A stretch of 32,397 nucleotides of DNA, taken from assembly GCA_910587195.1 (NCBI GenBank), contig CAJUKL010000025.1, forward strand, positions 1-32,397, written 5' to 3'. This document shows positions 1-7,918 of this stretch, piece after piece. Source of the stretch: an uncultured Clostridia bacterium (GTDB lineage: Bacteria > Bacillota > Clostridia > Lachnospirales > Anaerotignaceae). Made by a program: the position numbers and the translations under genes. The notes below the pieces were generated by a model, which did no database searches, was not told where the DNA came from, and worked only from the letters and a program-made list of their open reading frames with translations. Within the stretch, counting starts at the first letter, position 1, and each line of letters starts with the position of its first letter.

Positions 1-56
1 TCTTTGCTTACTTTCTTTCAAGAAAGTAAGTGAAAAAAGCTTGACCAAAAACTTTC
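1..56 (+). repeat. Dispersed palindromic repeat, copy A (partial, at window edge)
   Basis: A hairpin with arms CTTACTTTC and GAAAGTAAG around a TTTCAA loop (about 7-30) is followed by the module AAAAAAGCTTGACC and AAAAACTTT. The same modules recur near 9.2, 11.9, 19.4, 21.7, 28.7 and 32.3 kb. Positions 9-55 are an exact inverted copy of the last 47 bases of the window. It lies just downstream of the gene at 80-1417, so the hairpin may end that transcript. It has no coding capacity. Confidence 0.85.
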
Positions 57-79
57 CTTTTTTGTTTCCAAATTTTAAT

Positions 80-1417
80 TTAAAATAAATTTTTTGATGC
101 TTCCTGTTTCGTTAAAGAAATCAATTCTTTCAAAGGCATACCAGCAACAGTATCGCCTAAAATATTTAACTCTCCACTTCCAAGCATTGCTGTTAATTTT
201 GCTTTTGCTACAGCTTTTTCTTGTAATTGTAGTGCAGATAATGTAGGTGTTTCATAGGATTGAGCTAATTGCATTAAACCGGTTAAATTGGCTGCGCTTA
301 ATGTTCCTCCTGCCAAATCAAATAAACCGGAGGATTTTGCAGTTCCTGTCAAGCCATATAAAAGCATTTCATGTCTTAATTGTCCTTCTAACTGTAATTG
401 CATAAAATATTTATGACGTAAAGAACGTTGTGTCCAGAAATCGAATGCTGCATCTGTACCACTTTGGGATTGCGTAAAACGACCACTACTATGAGATTGT
501 GCATTGACAATTTCACCATTTTCTCCAATGGCAACACACCAAGAACTTCTAGCTGTAATTCCCGGCATTATTGCCTCATTTCTTGCCTTGTCAAATTCAA
601 ACCATTTATCAATTCTGTCATAGATTTCCTTTGCGTATGCTGGGTCATTTTCCATACGTTCCTGCACTTTTGGGTGAATCACAACGGCTGTTGTTCCCAC
701 TGGCACAGAACTCAAGGCTTTTATTTCTTTTGGTGCTGTAAATCTGCCATCTATGGAGCCATAAAAAGGATTTTCTCCGCTTGGTTTCCAGTTTTCGATT
801 GCTTTAGTGTCAATATCATCTTGATAAAGTAAATAATGTGGATAATCATTTCTAGTACGCCAATAACTGCTGCTGGCATCAAAAACATGATATTTTAAAT
901 TAGGATATTTTGCTTTTAGCATACCCTCCAATGTTGTTTCTTTTGTTGGTGTAACAGTTTGTGTTGGTGTAACTTTTTGCGTGGGAGAAACAAATTTTAT
1001 AGAATAACTTTGTTTTGTATTTTCTGCTTTTGTGGAAGAACTGCTTTTTGTTGCATCATCTGTATTAGTTGCATTATTTGTTGTATTTGTTTTTTGGGAA
1101 CTTCCTGTTTTGGTTGAGGTGCTAGTTTTTTTGTTGGTATTTGTTTTTATTTTTGTTTGATAAACTGCTTTTGCTTGTGTATCTACCATAATTGCAGAGC
1201 TTGTTTTGACTGGAGTATTTTGTTTTGTTTGTGTACTAGTTTTTGTTATCATATCCTTAAAAGTATTTTGTTTTGCATCTTTTTCAGATTTTGTTTTTGC
1301 TGCTTCTACAAACTCTACATGATTTGATTTTGCTGCATTAGCTTTGACTGTTTTTACTGTATTTGTTTTTGGGGTACTTGCTTGTGTAAATTTTATATTG
1401 TCTTTTACTGTTTGCAT
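80..1417 (-). CDS. Hypothetical protein with Thr/Lys/Asn-rich N-terminal half
   Basis: I do not recognise this 445-residue protein. Residues 1 to about 165 are low-complexity, dominated by Thr, Lys, Ser, Asn and Gln with KTNT-like repeats, and contain no evident signal peptide or membrane segment. Residues from about 165 onward look like a folded domain: a Tyr/Trp/Asp-rich stretch (YHVFDASSSYWRTRNDYPHY), a segment with one Cys (SSWCVAIGENGEIVNAQSH), and a helical C-terminus rich in Leu and Ala. The start is supported by GGAGTGG seven bases upstream of the ATG. It is a single gene, separated from ftsY by an IS-like remnant and a terminator, and followed at its 3' side by repeat copy A. The disordered basic head plus compact tail would suit a surface-, wall- or nucleic-acid-associated protein, but that is a guess and no function is assigned. 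Confidence 0.75.
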   Translation of the reverse strand: MQTVKDNIKFTQASTPKTNTVKTVKANAAKSNHVEFVEAAKTKSEKDAKQNTFKDMITKTSTQTKQNTPVKTSSAIMVDTQAKAVYQTKIKTNTNKKTSTSTKTGSSQKTNTTNNATNTDDATKSSSSTKAENTKQSYSIKFVSPTQKVTPTQTVTPTKETTLEGMLKAKYPNLKYHVFDASSSYWRTRNDYPHYLLYQDDIDTKAIENWKPSGENPFYGSIDGRFTAPKEIKALSSVPVGTTAVVIHPKVQERMENDPAYAKEIYDRIDKWFEFDKARNEAIMPGITARSSWCVAIGENGEIVNAQSHSSGRFTQSQSGTDAAFDFWTQRSLRHKYFMQLQLEGQLRHEMLLYGLTGTAKSSGLFDLAGGTLSAANLTGLMQLAQSYETPTLSALQLQEKAVAKAKLTAMLGSGELNILGDTVAGMPLKELISLTKQEASKNLF

Positions 1418-1559
1418 TTTATTTCCACTCCATTCCTGTTTTTATTATTCCCATACATTTGTCCCATTTCTAAAAATACTCTTATATTATAATATCGTCA
1501 GGTTATAGTAATTCTTTACACTTTTTTTTACATTCTTTTTATTTCAATATTCCATGAAA

Positions 1560-1718
1560 ATAAAAGGTTTTGACGCGAGCCTTGTACTATCGTTAATGGA
1601 TACAACGGTATCTTTGATAGTGAAAATCTTAATGAAGTAGATTAGTTTTATATGCTTTCGAGTATATTTAGAAGTTTATGTAATTAAGAACCCCATGCCT
1701 TTAGGCATGAGAGTGTCA
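1560..1718 (+). mobile_element. Orphan IS200/IS605-like right end (omega-RNA-like), no transposase
   Basis: The stretch contains nested hairpins (ACTATC with GATAGT at 1586-1621; CATGCC with GGCATG at 1694-1709) and ends in GAGTGTCA. The series AACCCC, short hairpin, GAG(T)...GTCA is typical of the 3' end of TnpB-associated omega RNAs in clostridial IS200/IS605 elements. A second, clearer example with the same layout lies at 18583-18926. No tnpA or tnpB reading frame is present, so this is either a decayed remnant or a stand-alone RNA. The bases right after GTCA, where a guide would lie, form the left arm of the ftsY terminator. The family assignment is from memory of the motif and was not searched. 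Confidence 0.45.
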
Positions 1719-1772
1719 GAAAAATAAGAAACTATTCCATATGCAAACATATTTCCTAGTTTCTTATTTTTT
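1719..1772 (-). terminator. Terminator of the pyrBC-smc-ftsY transcript, probably bidirectional
   Basis: A 13-bp perfect stem (AAAATAAGAAACT at 1721-1733 with its complement at 1758-1770) has T-runs on both sides. It lies directly after the ftsY stop codon. The central 24 bases contain a further small inverted repeat. Confidence 0.8.
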
Positions 1773-1776
1773 TGCT

Positions 1777-3072
1777 TTATTCTCCAAATAATGCCCTTGC
1801 AAATTCTTTTGCATCAAATCTTTGTAAATCTTGTATACCTTCCCCTACACCAATATATCTGACTGGCAATTTTAACTCTGATTTAATCGCAATTACAATT
1901 CCACCTTTTGCAGTACCATCTAATTTTGTTAATATAATTCCTGTAATATCTGCCACTTCTTGAAATAATTTTGCTTGCTGCATTGCATTTTGTCCTGTAG
2001 TGGCATCTAATACTAAATAAACTTCTTTATGTGCTTGTGAATATTCCCTTTCAATAACTTTTGCTATTTTTTTCAATTCTTCCATCAGATTTTTTTTGTT
2101 ATGAAGTCTGCCAGCTGTATCACATATCAATAAATCTATATTTCTATTTTTTGCGGCATTTACTGCATCAAATACAACGGCTGCAGGGTCTGAATTTTCC
2201 TGATGTTTAATAACATCAATTCCTGCCCTTTGTCCCCATACTTCTAACTGATCAATAGCTGCTGCTCGGAAGGTATCTGCTGCGCCTAAAAGTACGGTTT
2301 TTCCTTGCTCTTTAAAATTATGTGCTAATTTTCCTATGGTTGTTGTTTTGCCCACACCATTCACTCCAATCACAAGCATAATGGTGGGAGAAGGAAAGTC
2401 TTGTTGTTCTTCTGCATTTTCTTCTAAAATTGCAGTAATTTCTTCTATCAATAACCCTCTAATGGCTTGTGGGTCAATAATATGTTCTTTTTTAACACGT
2501 TTCCGAAGCGTTTCTATAATATGCATTGTGGTTTCTACTCCAATATCTGCCATAATCAACACTTCTTCTAACTCCTCAAATAAATCTTCATCAATTTTGG
2601 TAAAAGCACCTAGTACACTATCCACACCACCCATAATATTTTTTCTTGTTTTATCCAAGCCAGCCAATAATTTTGCAAAAAACCCTTTTTTCTTTTCTTT
2701 TGTAGGTTCTTCTGTCTGTATACTTTTTTCTTGTGTTTCTATTTCTTGTGTTTCCGTTTTTTGTATTTCTATTTCCTGTGCTTCTGCTTTTTGTGTTTCC
2801 GTTTCTTGTTCTTGTGCTTCCTGTGGTTTTTTATCTTCTTGATATAATTTTCCGCCAGTTGCTGTATAAAGTTCTATATCTTCGGTATGGATTGCCTTGT
2901 GTACCGCTTCATTTACAGTAGTATTCTTTTGCTCTGCTAAGTCTAGTGCGATTGTATTTTCTTCTGTCTTTAATTCTATTTCAATATCGTCTAATTCGAT
3001 ACTGTCACTTTTTATTTCTATGTCTTTTGTTTCTTCTTTCTTTTTTCCTTTTAAAAAATCAAATAAACTCAT
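1777..3072 (-). CDS. ftsY: Signal recognition particle receptor FtsY
   Basis: FtsY is the membrane-associated GTPase that docks Ffh-ribosome complexes at the translocon. The NG domain is complete: P-loop GVNGVGKTTTIGKLA, the G3 motif DTAGRLHNKK and the G4 motif TKLDGTAKGG. The N-terminal A domain, roughly residues 1-130, is acidic and contains a Gln/Glu/Thr tandem region (TETQKAEAQEIEIQKTETQ). The ATG at 3072 is chosen because GAGGTGG lies five bases upstream and it begins MSLFDFLKGKKK, a normal FtsY start. An upstream in-frame TTG at 3096 has no such support and would overlap smc. The gene follows smc by 16 bases and ends at a strong terminator, so it is probably the last gene of the pyr-smc transcript. 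Its usual partner genes ylxM-ffh lie 19 kb away on the other strand. Confidence 0.97.
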   Translation of the reverse strand: MSLFDFLKGKKKEETKDIEIKSDSIELDDIEIELKTEENTIALDLAEQKNTTVNEAVHKAIHTEDIELYTATGGKLYQEDKKPQEAQEQETETQKAEAQEIEIQKTETQEIETQEKSIQTEEPTKEKKKGFFAKLLAGLDKTRKNIMGGVDSVLGAFTKIDEDLFEELEEVLIMADIGVETTMHIIETLRKRVKKEHIIDPQAIRGLLIEEITAILEENAEEQQDFPSPTIMLVIGVNGVGKTTTIGKLAHNFKEQGKTVLLGAADTFRAAAIDQLEVWGQRAGIDVIKHQENSDPAAVVFDAVNAAKNRNIDLLICDTAGRLHNKKNLMEELKKIAKVIEREYSQAHKEVYLVLDATTGQNAMQQAKLFQEVADITGIILTKLDGTAKGGIVIAIKSELKLPVRYIGVGEGIQDLQRFDAKEFARALFGE

Positions 3073-3088
3073 TTTTCCACCTCGTTTT

Positions 3089-6000
3089 TTATTCAAACTG
3101 AACTGAAATCATTTTTGATACACCTTTTTCCTGCATGGTAACACCATACATAACATCAGCAGCTTCCATGGTTCCTTTTCGATGCGTAATGACAATAAAT
3201 TGTGTTTCTTTGGAAAATTTTTTGAGATAATCCGCATATCTTTTTACATTTGCATCATCTAATGCCGCTTCGATTTCATCTAAGATACAAAAAGGAGATG
3301 GCTTCATTTTTAAAATAGAAAATAAAATAGCAATCGCTGTTAACGCTCTTTCTCCGCCAGATAAAAGCGTCATATTTTGCAAACTTTTTCCGGGTGGCTG
3401 CGCAATAATTTCGATAGAAGATTCCAATACTTTTGTTTCATCACTTAATTTTAAATAAGCCTTTCCTCCACCAAACATTTCACAAAATACTTCTCCAAAA
3501 TTTTGGGAAATCATAGCAAATTGCTCTCGAAATCTATTTTCCATCATTTGAGATAAATCTGAAATAAGCAACTGTAATTTTTGTTCTGCTTCCAAAATAT
3601 CTGCTCGCTGTTCTGTCAAAAAGGAGTATCTTTGTTTGACTTCTTGATAGCTTTCAATAGCTTCTACATTAACATGACCTAAATCTTTTATTTCATTTTT
3701 CCATTGTTTTGTATCCGCTTTTAATTTTTGATAAGAAACTGTTTGTGATGTATATTGTTGTTTTATCATTTCATATGTCATTTCATATTCTTCCCATATT
3801 TCAGAAAAAAGTCTTTGTTTTTCTTCTTCTATTTTTTCTTGCTTTGTTTCAATGCGAAATATTTCATTTTCTAAACGAGAAACATTTTCTGCCATTTCCT
3901 TTTCTTTTTGTTCTAATAAAATGATTTCCTGTTTTTTATTTTGTTTTTGCTCTGATAATGCTGTAAAAGTAGATTGTTGTTTTTGTTCTTCTTGCTGATA
4001 AAAAATTAATTTTTGTTCTAATTCTTTTTGTTCTGCTTCTTTTTGTTGGCTAGAATGTTGAAAAGATAAGATTTCCTTTTCCTTTTGTTGTTGTTCCTGC
4101 TCTAGCATAACATTTTGCTGTTGCAATCGCTGGATACTTTCCTTGACTGCTTTTTTATTTTGTTCCTCTGCGGAAAGTTTTACTTTTAATTCTGTTATTT
4201 GATTTAAAATTTTATCTTTTTCTTCTTTTTCCTCCGCAACATTGCTTTGAAAAGCAGAAAGTTTTTGATTAATTTCTATCATTTTTTGTTCTGCCTGCTC
4301 TACTATGTTTTGAAAATCATTCATTTCTTGCTGTACAAGTTGACATTGTTCTAAAAGTTGTGTCTGTTCTAAATCATATAATTTTTGTTTTTGCTGTCTT
4401 TCCTGCAATAAAGTTTCTGTATTTTGTTTGTCCTCTGCATTTTTTTGCAAAGACAACTGTATTTCTTGACTTTTTAAGTGCTTTTCTATAGAAAGTTGAT
4501 TGACTTTTTCTAATTCCAATTCCAATGCTTGCAATGCTTTTTGACCATTTTCAAAAAGTAATTTTTCTTTTTTGATTTCTTCTGATAATGTTGCAATTTC
4601 TCTGCTTCTGCTAAAAATGCTGCTTGCTTTTTTTTGTAGACTACCACCTGTCATAGAACCGCCAGCATTTAACAAATCTCCTTCTAAGGTTACAATACGA
4701 TATTGATACTGATATTTTTTAGACAGCAACACTGCTTTATCAATGTTTTCTATAATAATGGTTCTACCCAAAAGAGATTGTATCACATTATCATAAACCA
4801 TGTCATAGCTTATTAAATCACTTGCCACGCCAAGAACACCATTTTCTGATAATATTTTATCATGTATCAATTTTTTACCTTTAATAGAAGAAAGAGGTAA
4901 AAAGGTAGCACGCCCTAAATGGTTTTCTTTTAAATATTGAATAGCTTCTTTTGCTTCTTGCTCTGTATTTGTTACAATATTTTGCAGATTATTTCCCAGT
5001 GCAATTTCGATTGCAGATTCATATTTTTCAGGCACATGAAGAAGTTCCCCCACTGCACCACAAATGCCTTGCCATTTTTGTAATGTTTTTAAATGCAATA
5101 TACTTTTTACACTTTTATAATAGCCTTCATGTTCTTTTTCCATTTCAGAAAGAACAGAAAAACGAGAACGCTTTTGCGATAATTGTTGTTCTCTCTGTTT
5201 TTGCTCTGCTGCTATATTTTGCTGTTCTTGCTGCAATTCTACTTTTTTTTGTTCTAAATGCAGCATATTTAATTCTTGTTGTTGCTCCTCAAACTCTTTT
5301 TGCTGTTTTAAAAGTACCTGCATATGTACTTCTTGGGTATGAATTTGGTCTGCAAGATATTCTTTTTCTGACAAAATTTGTTTTTGTCTTTGTTCAAACT
5401 GCTCCAGCATAGACTGCCTTTTACTTTTATCGCCTTTTGCTTCGGTATTAATGCGGATTTGCTCTACCATTTCGTTTTTATAATCTTCCATGTTTTTTTC
5501 ACTTTCATAAAGACTATGACTTAATTCCTCAAAGCGGCTCTGCTGTTTTTGTAATTGTTCTTTTGCACTTTTAATTGTCATAGCAAGTGCTGCTATTTTG
5601 GTTAAAAATAATTGTTCTTCCTTTTGATTTTGTTCTTTTTGCTGTTCTTTTGTTATCGTTTCTTTTTGCAAACGTTGCATATCTTTTAAAAAATGTTGTA
5701 TTTGTTCTTTTGCTAAACGAATATCACTTTCTGTTTTTTCCTGTTGGGAACGAAAGGAAAGGATTTCCTGTTGTGTTTGTTCCAGTTCTCTTTTTAATTG
5801 TTCATATTGCTGTTGTATTTGTTGTGTCTGTTGTATTTGTTGTTCTTTTTCCGCAAGAATAGTTTGCTTATTTTCTAATGCAATTTCTTTATTTTTTTGC
5901 TGCTGCTGATAGTCTTTTTCCATTTTATCTGCATCTGCACAAAACATTGTCAAGGAAGCATATTTTATTTTTTGTTTTAAATCTAAATATATTTTTGCTT

Positions 6001-6631
6001 TTCTGGATTGTTTTTCCAAGGAATCCATTTGTCCTTCCAGTTCTGCAATAATATCTTCTATACGCATTAAATTTTGTTTTTCTTTTTCCAGTTTGATAAT
6101 CGCTTCATTTTTACGCACTTTATACTTGACAATACCTACTGCTTCTTCAAAAATACGCCTTCTATCGTCCGGCTTTGTGCTAAGCAATTCGTCAATGCGC
6201 CCTTGCCCAATAATGGAATATCCTTCCCGACCTACACCAGTATCCATAAATAATTCATGGACATCTTTTAAACGGCAGTTTGTTCCATTGATTTGATATT
6301 CACTTTCTCCCGAACGATATACGCGACGGGTTACCGTTACCTCTGTATATGCAATGGGCATTTTTTGGTCTTGGTTATCAATGGTCATAGAAACTTCTGC
6401 AAAGCCTAATGGTTTTCTTGTTTCCGTTCCTGCAAAAATAATATCTTCCATTTTGTCGCCACGAAGCGATTTTGCTTTTTGTTCTCCCAATACCCAACGT
6501 ACTGCATCAGAAACATTACTTTTCCCGCTTCCATTAGGACCAACAACTGCCGTAATGCCCTTATTAAATTCTAACTTTACTTTATCAGAAAAGGATTTAA
6601 AACCATGAATATTTAATTGTTTTAAATACAT
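3089..6631 (-). CDS. smc: Chromosome partition protein Smc
   Basis: Smc is the condensin ATPase that organises and segregates the chromosome together with ScpA and ScpB. At 1180 residues it is full length. The Walker A motif GPNGSGKSNVSDAVRW is at about residues 31-46. Two long Gln/Glu/Lys-rich coiled coils flank a hinge (about residues 510-670, containing GICGAVGELL and GGSMTGGS). The C-terminal head carries the signature LLSGGERALTAIAILF and Walker B CILDEIEAALDD. The ATG at 6631 is preferred: GAGGTG sits four bases upstream and the protein then begins MYLKQLNIHGFKSF, the family's usual start. An in-frame TTG four codons earlier overlaps that ribosome binding site. The gene begins 15 bases after the pyrC-like stop, suggesting co-transcription. 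rnc, often upstream of smc, is absent. Confidence 0.98.
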   Translation of the reverse strand: MYLKQLNIHGFKSFSDKVKLEFNKGITAVVGPNGSGKSNVSDAVRWVLGEQKAKSLRGDKMEDIIFAGTETRKPLGFAEVSMTIDNQDQKMPIAYTEVTVTRRVYRSGESEYQINGTNCRLKDVHELFMDTGVGREGYSIIGQGRIDELLSTKPDDRRRIFEEAVGIVKYKVRKNEAIIKLEKEKQNLMRIEDIIAELEGQMDSLEKQSRKAKIYLDLKQKIKYASLTMFCADADKMEKDYQQQQKNKEIALENKQTILAEKEQQIQQTQQIQQQYEQLKRELEQTQQEILSFRSQQEKTESDIRLAKEQIQHFLKDMQRLQKETITKEQQKEQNQKEEQLFLTKIAALAMTIKSAKEQLQKQQSRFEELSHSLYESEKNMEDYKNEMVEQIRINTEAKGDKSKRQSMLEQFEQRQKQILSEKEYLADQIHTQEVHMQVLLKQQKEFEEQQQELNMLHLEQKKVELQQEQQNIAAEQKQREQQLSQKRSRFSVLSEMEKEHEGYYKSVKSILHLKTLQKWQGICGAVGELLHVPEKYESAIEIALGNNLQNIVTNTEQEAKEAIQYLKENHLGRATFLPLSSIKGKKLIHDKILSENGVLGVASDLISYDMVYDNVIQSLLGRTIIIENIDKAVLLSKKYQYQYRIVTLEGDLLNAGGSMTGGSLQKKASSIFSRSREIATLSEEIKKEKLLFENGQKALQALELELEKVNQLSIEKHLKSQEIQLSLQKNAEDKQNTETLLQERQQKQKLYDLEQTQLLEQCQLVQQEMNDFQNIVEQAEQKMIEINQKLSAFQSNVAEEKEEKDKILNQITELKVKLSAEEQNKKAVKESIQRLQQQNVMLEQEQQQKEKEILSFQHSSQQKEAEQKELEQKLIFYQQEEQKQQSTFTALSEQKQNKKQEIILLEQKEKEMAENVSRLENEIFRIETKQEKIEEEKQRLFSEIWEEYEMTYEMIKQQYTSQTVSYQKLKADTKQWKNEIKDLGHVNVEAIESYQEVKQRYSFLTEQRADILEAEQKLQLLISDLSQMMENRFREQFAMISQNFGEVFCEMFGGGKAYLKLSDETKVLESSIEIIAQPPGKSLQNMTLLSGGERALTAIAILFSILKMKPSPFCILDEIEAALDDANVKRYADYLKKFSKETQFIVITHRKGTMEAADVMYGVTMQEKGVSKMISVQFE

Positions 6632-6646
6632 TGCACACCTCAAAAT

Positions 6647-7918
6647 TTATGTCAATATTCTTCCGCCAACAATCGTACCTATCACTTTTCCTTTGACCTG
6701 TTTATTTTCAAAAGGAGAGAATTTTGCTTTTGAAACAAAAGTTTTTGGGTCAATCGTATAACTTTCGTCCAAGTCAACAATGACTAAATCGCCGTCCATT
6801 CCTTCTGCTATGCTTCCTTTTGTATGTAATCCTAGTATTTCTGCTGGTTTTGTAGAAAGTAATTCTACTAATTTGCGCAATGGGACTTTTTGCTGCAACA
6901 CCAGTTTTGTATAGCTTAATGCAAATGCTGTTTCAAAAGCAGAAATACCATAGTCTGCATTATCAAATTCTTTATTTTTATCTGTTAATTTTGTAGGACT
7001 ATGTCCAGAGGTAATGACATCAATCGTACCATCTAAAATTCCTTCTATAATTGCTTTGACATCTTCTTTTGTTCTTAAAGGAGGTTTTACTTTGGCAAAA
7101 GTATTATAGTTTTCAACTGCTTCTTCTGTTAGCAAAAAATAATGTGGGCTTGTTTCACAAGTAATTCTGGTTCCCCTTTTTTTGGCTTCTCGTATAAGCT
7201 GCACAGAGCCTTTTGTTGTTACATTAGCAATATGTAATTTTGCGCCCATTCCTTCTGCTAGTATAATATTTCTTGTTACAATGACTTCTTCTGCTTCTTT
7301 TGGAATACCCAAAAGCCCCAAACTGGATGCCATATATCCTTCATTCATGACACCTTTTCCCGCAAGATTTTTGTCCTCACAATGGGTCAATACTGGCATA
7401 TCAAACATTTTAGAATAACGGAACACATTTGCTAAAAAAGAAGCATTCATAATAGAATGACCGCCATCTGCAATTCCAACAATTCCTGCTTCATGCATTT
7501 CTCCAATTTCTGCCATATGTTCTCCCAAACACCCTACAGACATACTCCCATAAGGAAAAATATTAACAAGAGAATATTCTTTACTTTTAGAAACAATATA
7601 TTCTACTACAGTTTTATTATCAATGGCAGGGTTTGTATTAGGTTCACAGGTGATACTGGTAAAGCCACCCTTTGCTGCACTACAGGAAGCTGTTTCAATA
7701 TCTTCTATATATTCATAGCCAGGGTCACAAACATTACAATGCATATCAATAAAACCAGGTAAAATATACTTTCCCTCCGCGTCTAATATTTCCGCTTCAT
7801 TTTCTTCCAGATTTTCACCAATTTTACGAATGATTCCATCTTCCATATAAATATCAAGGTGTTTATGGATATTAAAATCTTTTCCTACAATTCTTCCATT
7901 TTTTACAATACTTTTCAT
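6647..7918 (-). CDS. pyrC: Dihydroorotase-like protein with degenerate active site (pyrC position)
   Basis: Length (423 residues), overall motifs and position identify a type I dihydroorotase, the enzyme that cyclises carbamoyl-aspartate in pyrimidine synthesis. However, several catalytic positions are changed. The metal motif HxHxR is H60-C-N62-V-C64, so the second His and the Arg are lost. The usual Asn (N94, in EPNTNP), D151 and H179 (LTHCED) are kept. The later metal His is N232 (HIANVTTKGS instead of HxxHVSTKES). The catalytic Asp of TDHAPH is G305 (TSGHSPT). I confirmed the first motif on the DNA. The fold, including SPHYFLL and PPLRTKEDV, seems well kept and the frame is open, so this is not an obvious pseudogene. 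It overlaps the pyrB-like gene by ATGA. A non-catalytic partner, as with the Pseudomonas PyrC', is the nearest known analogue; a true pyrC would then be expected elsewhere. Confidence 0.9.
   Translation of the reverse strand: MKSIVKNGRIVGKDFNIHKHLDIYMEDGIIRKIGENLEENEAEILDAEGKYILPGFIDMHCNVCDPGYEYIEDIETASCSAAKGGFTSITCEPNTNPAIDNKTVVEYIVSKSKEYSLVNIFPYGSMSVGCLGEHMAEIGEMHEAGIVGIADGGHSIMNASFLANVFRYSKMFDMPVLTHCEDKNLAGKGVMNEGYMASSLGLLGIPKEAEEVIVTRNIILAEGMGAKLHIANVTTKGSVQLIREAKKRGTRITCETSPHYFLLTEEAVENYNTFAKVKPPLRTKEDVKAIIEGILDGTIDVITSGHSPTKLTDKNKEFDNADYGISAFETAFALSYTKLVLQQKVPLRKLVELLSTKPAEILGLHTKGSIAEGMDGDLVIVDLDESYTIDPKTFVSKAKFSPFENKQVKGKVIGTIVGGRILT

Noticed and set aside
2336..2842. Open plus-strand frame of 168 codons opposite ftsY
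   Set aside because: It is the antisense shadow of the acidic, Glu/Gln-rich FtsY region, has no ribosome binding site and no family motif. The same reasoning removes the long plus-strand frames opposite smc, pyrC and sepF.
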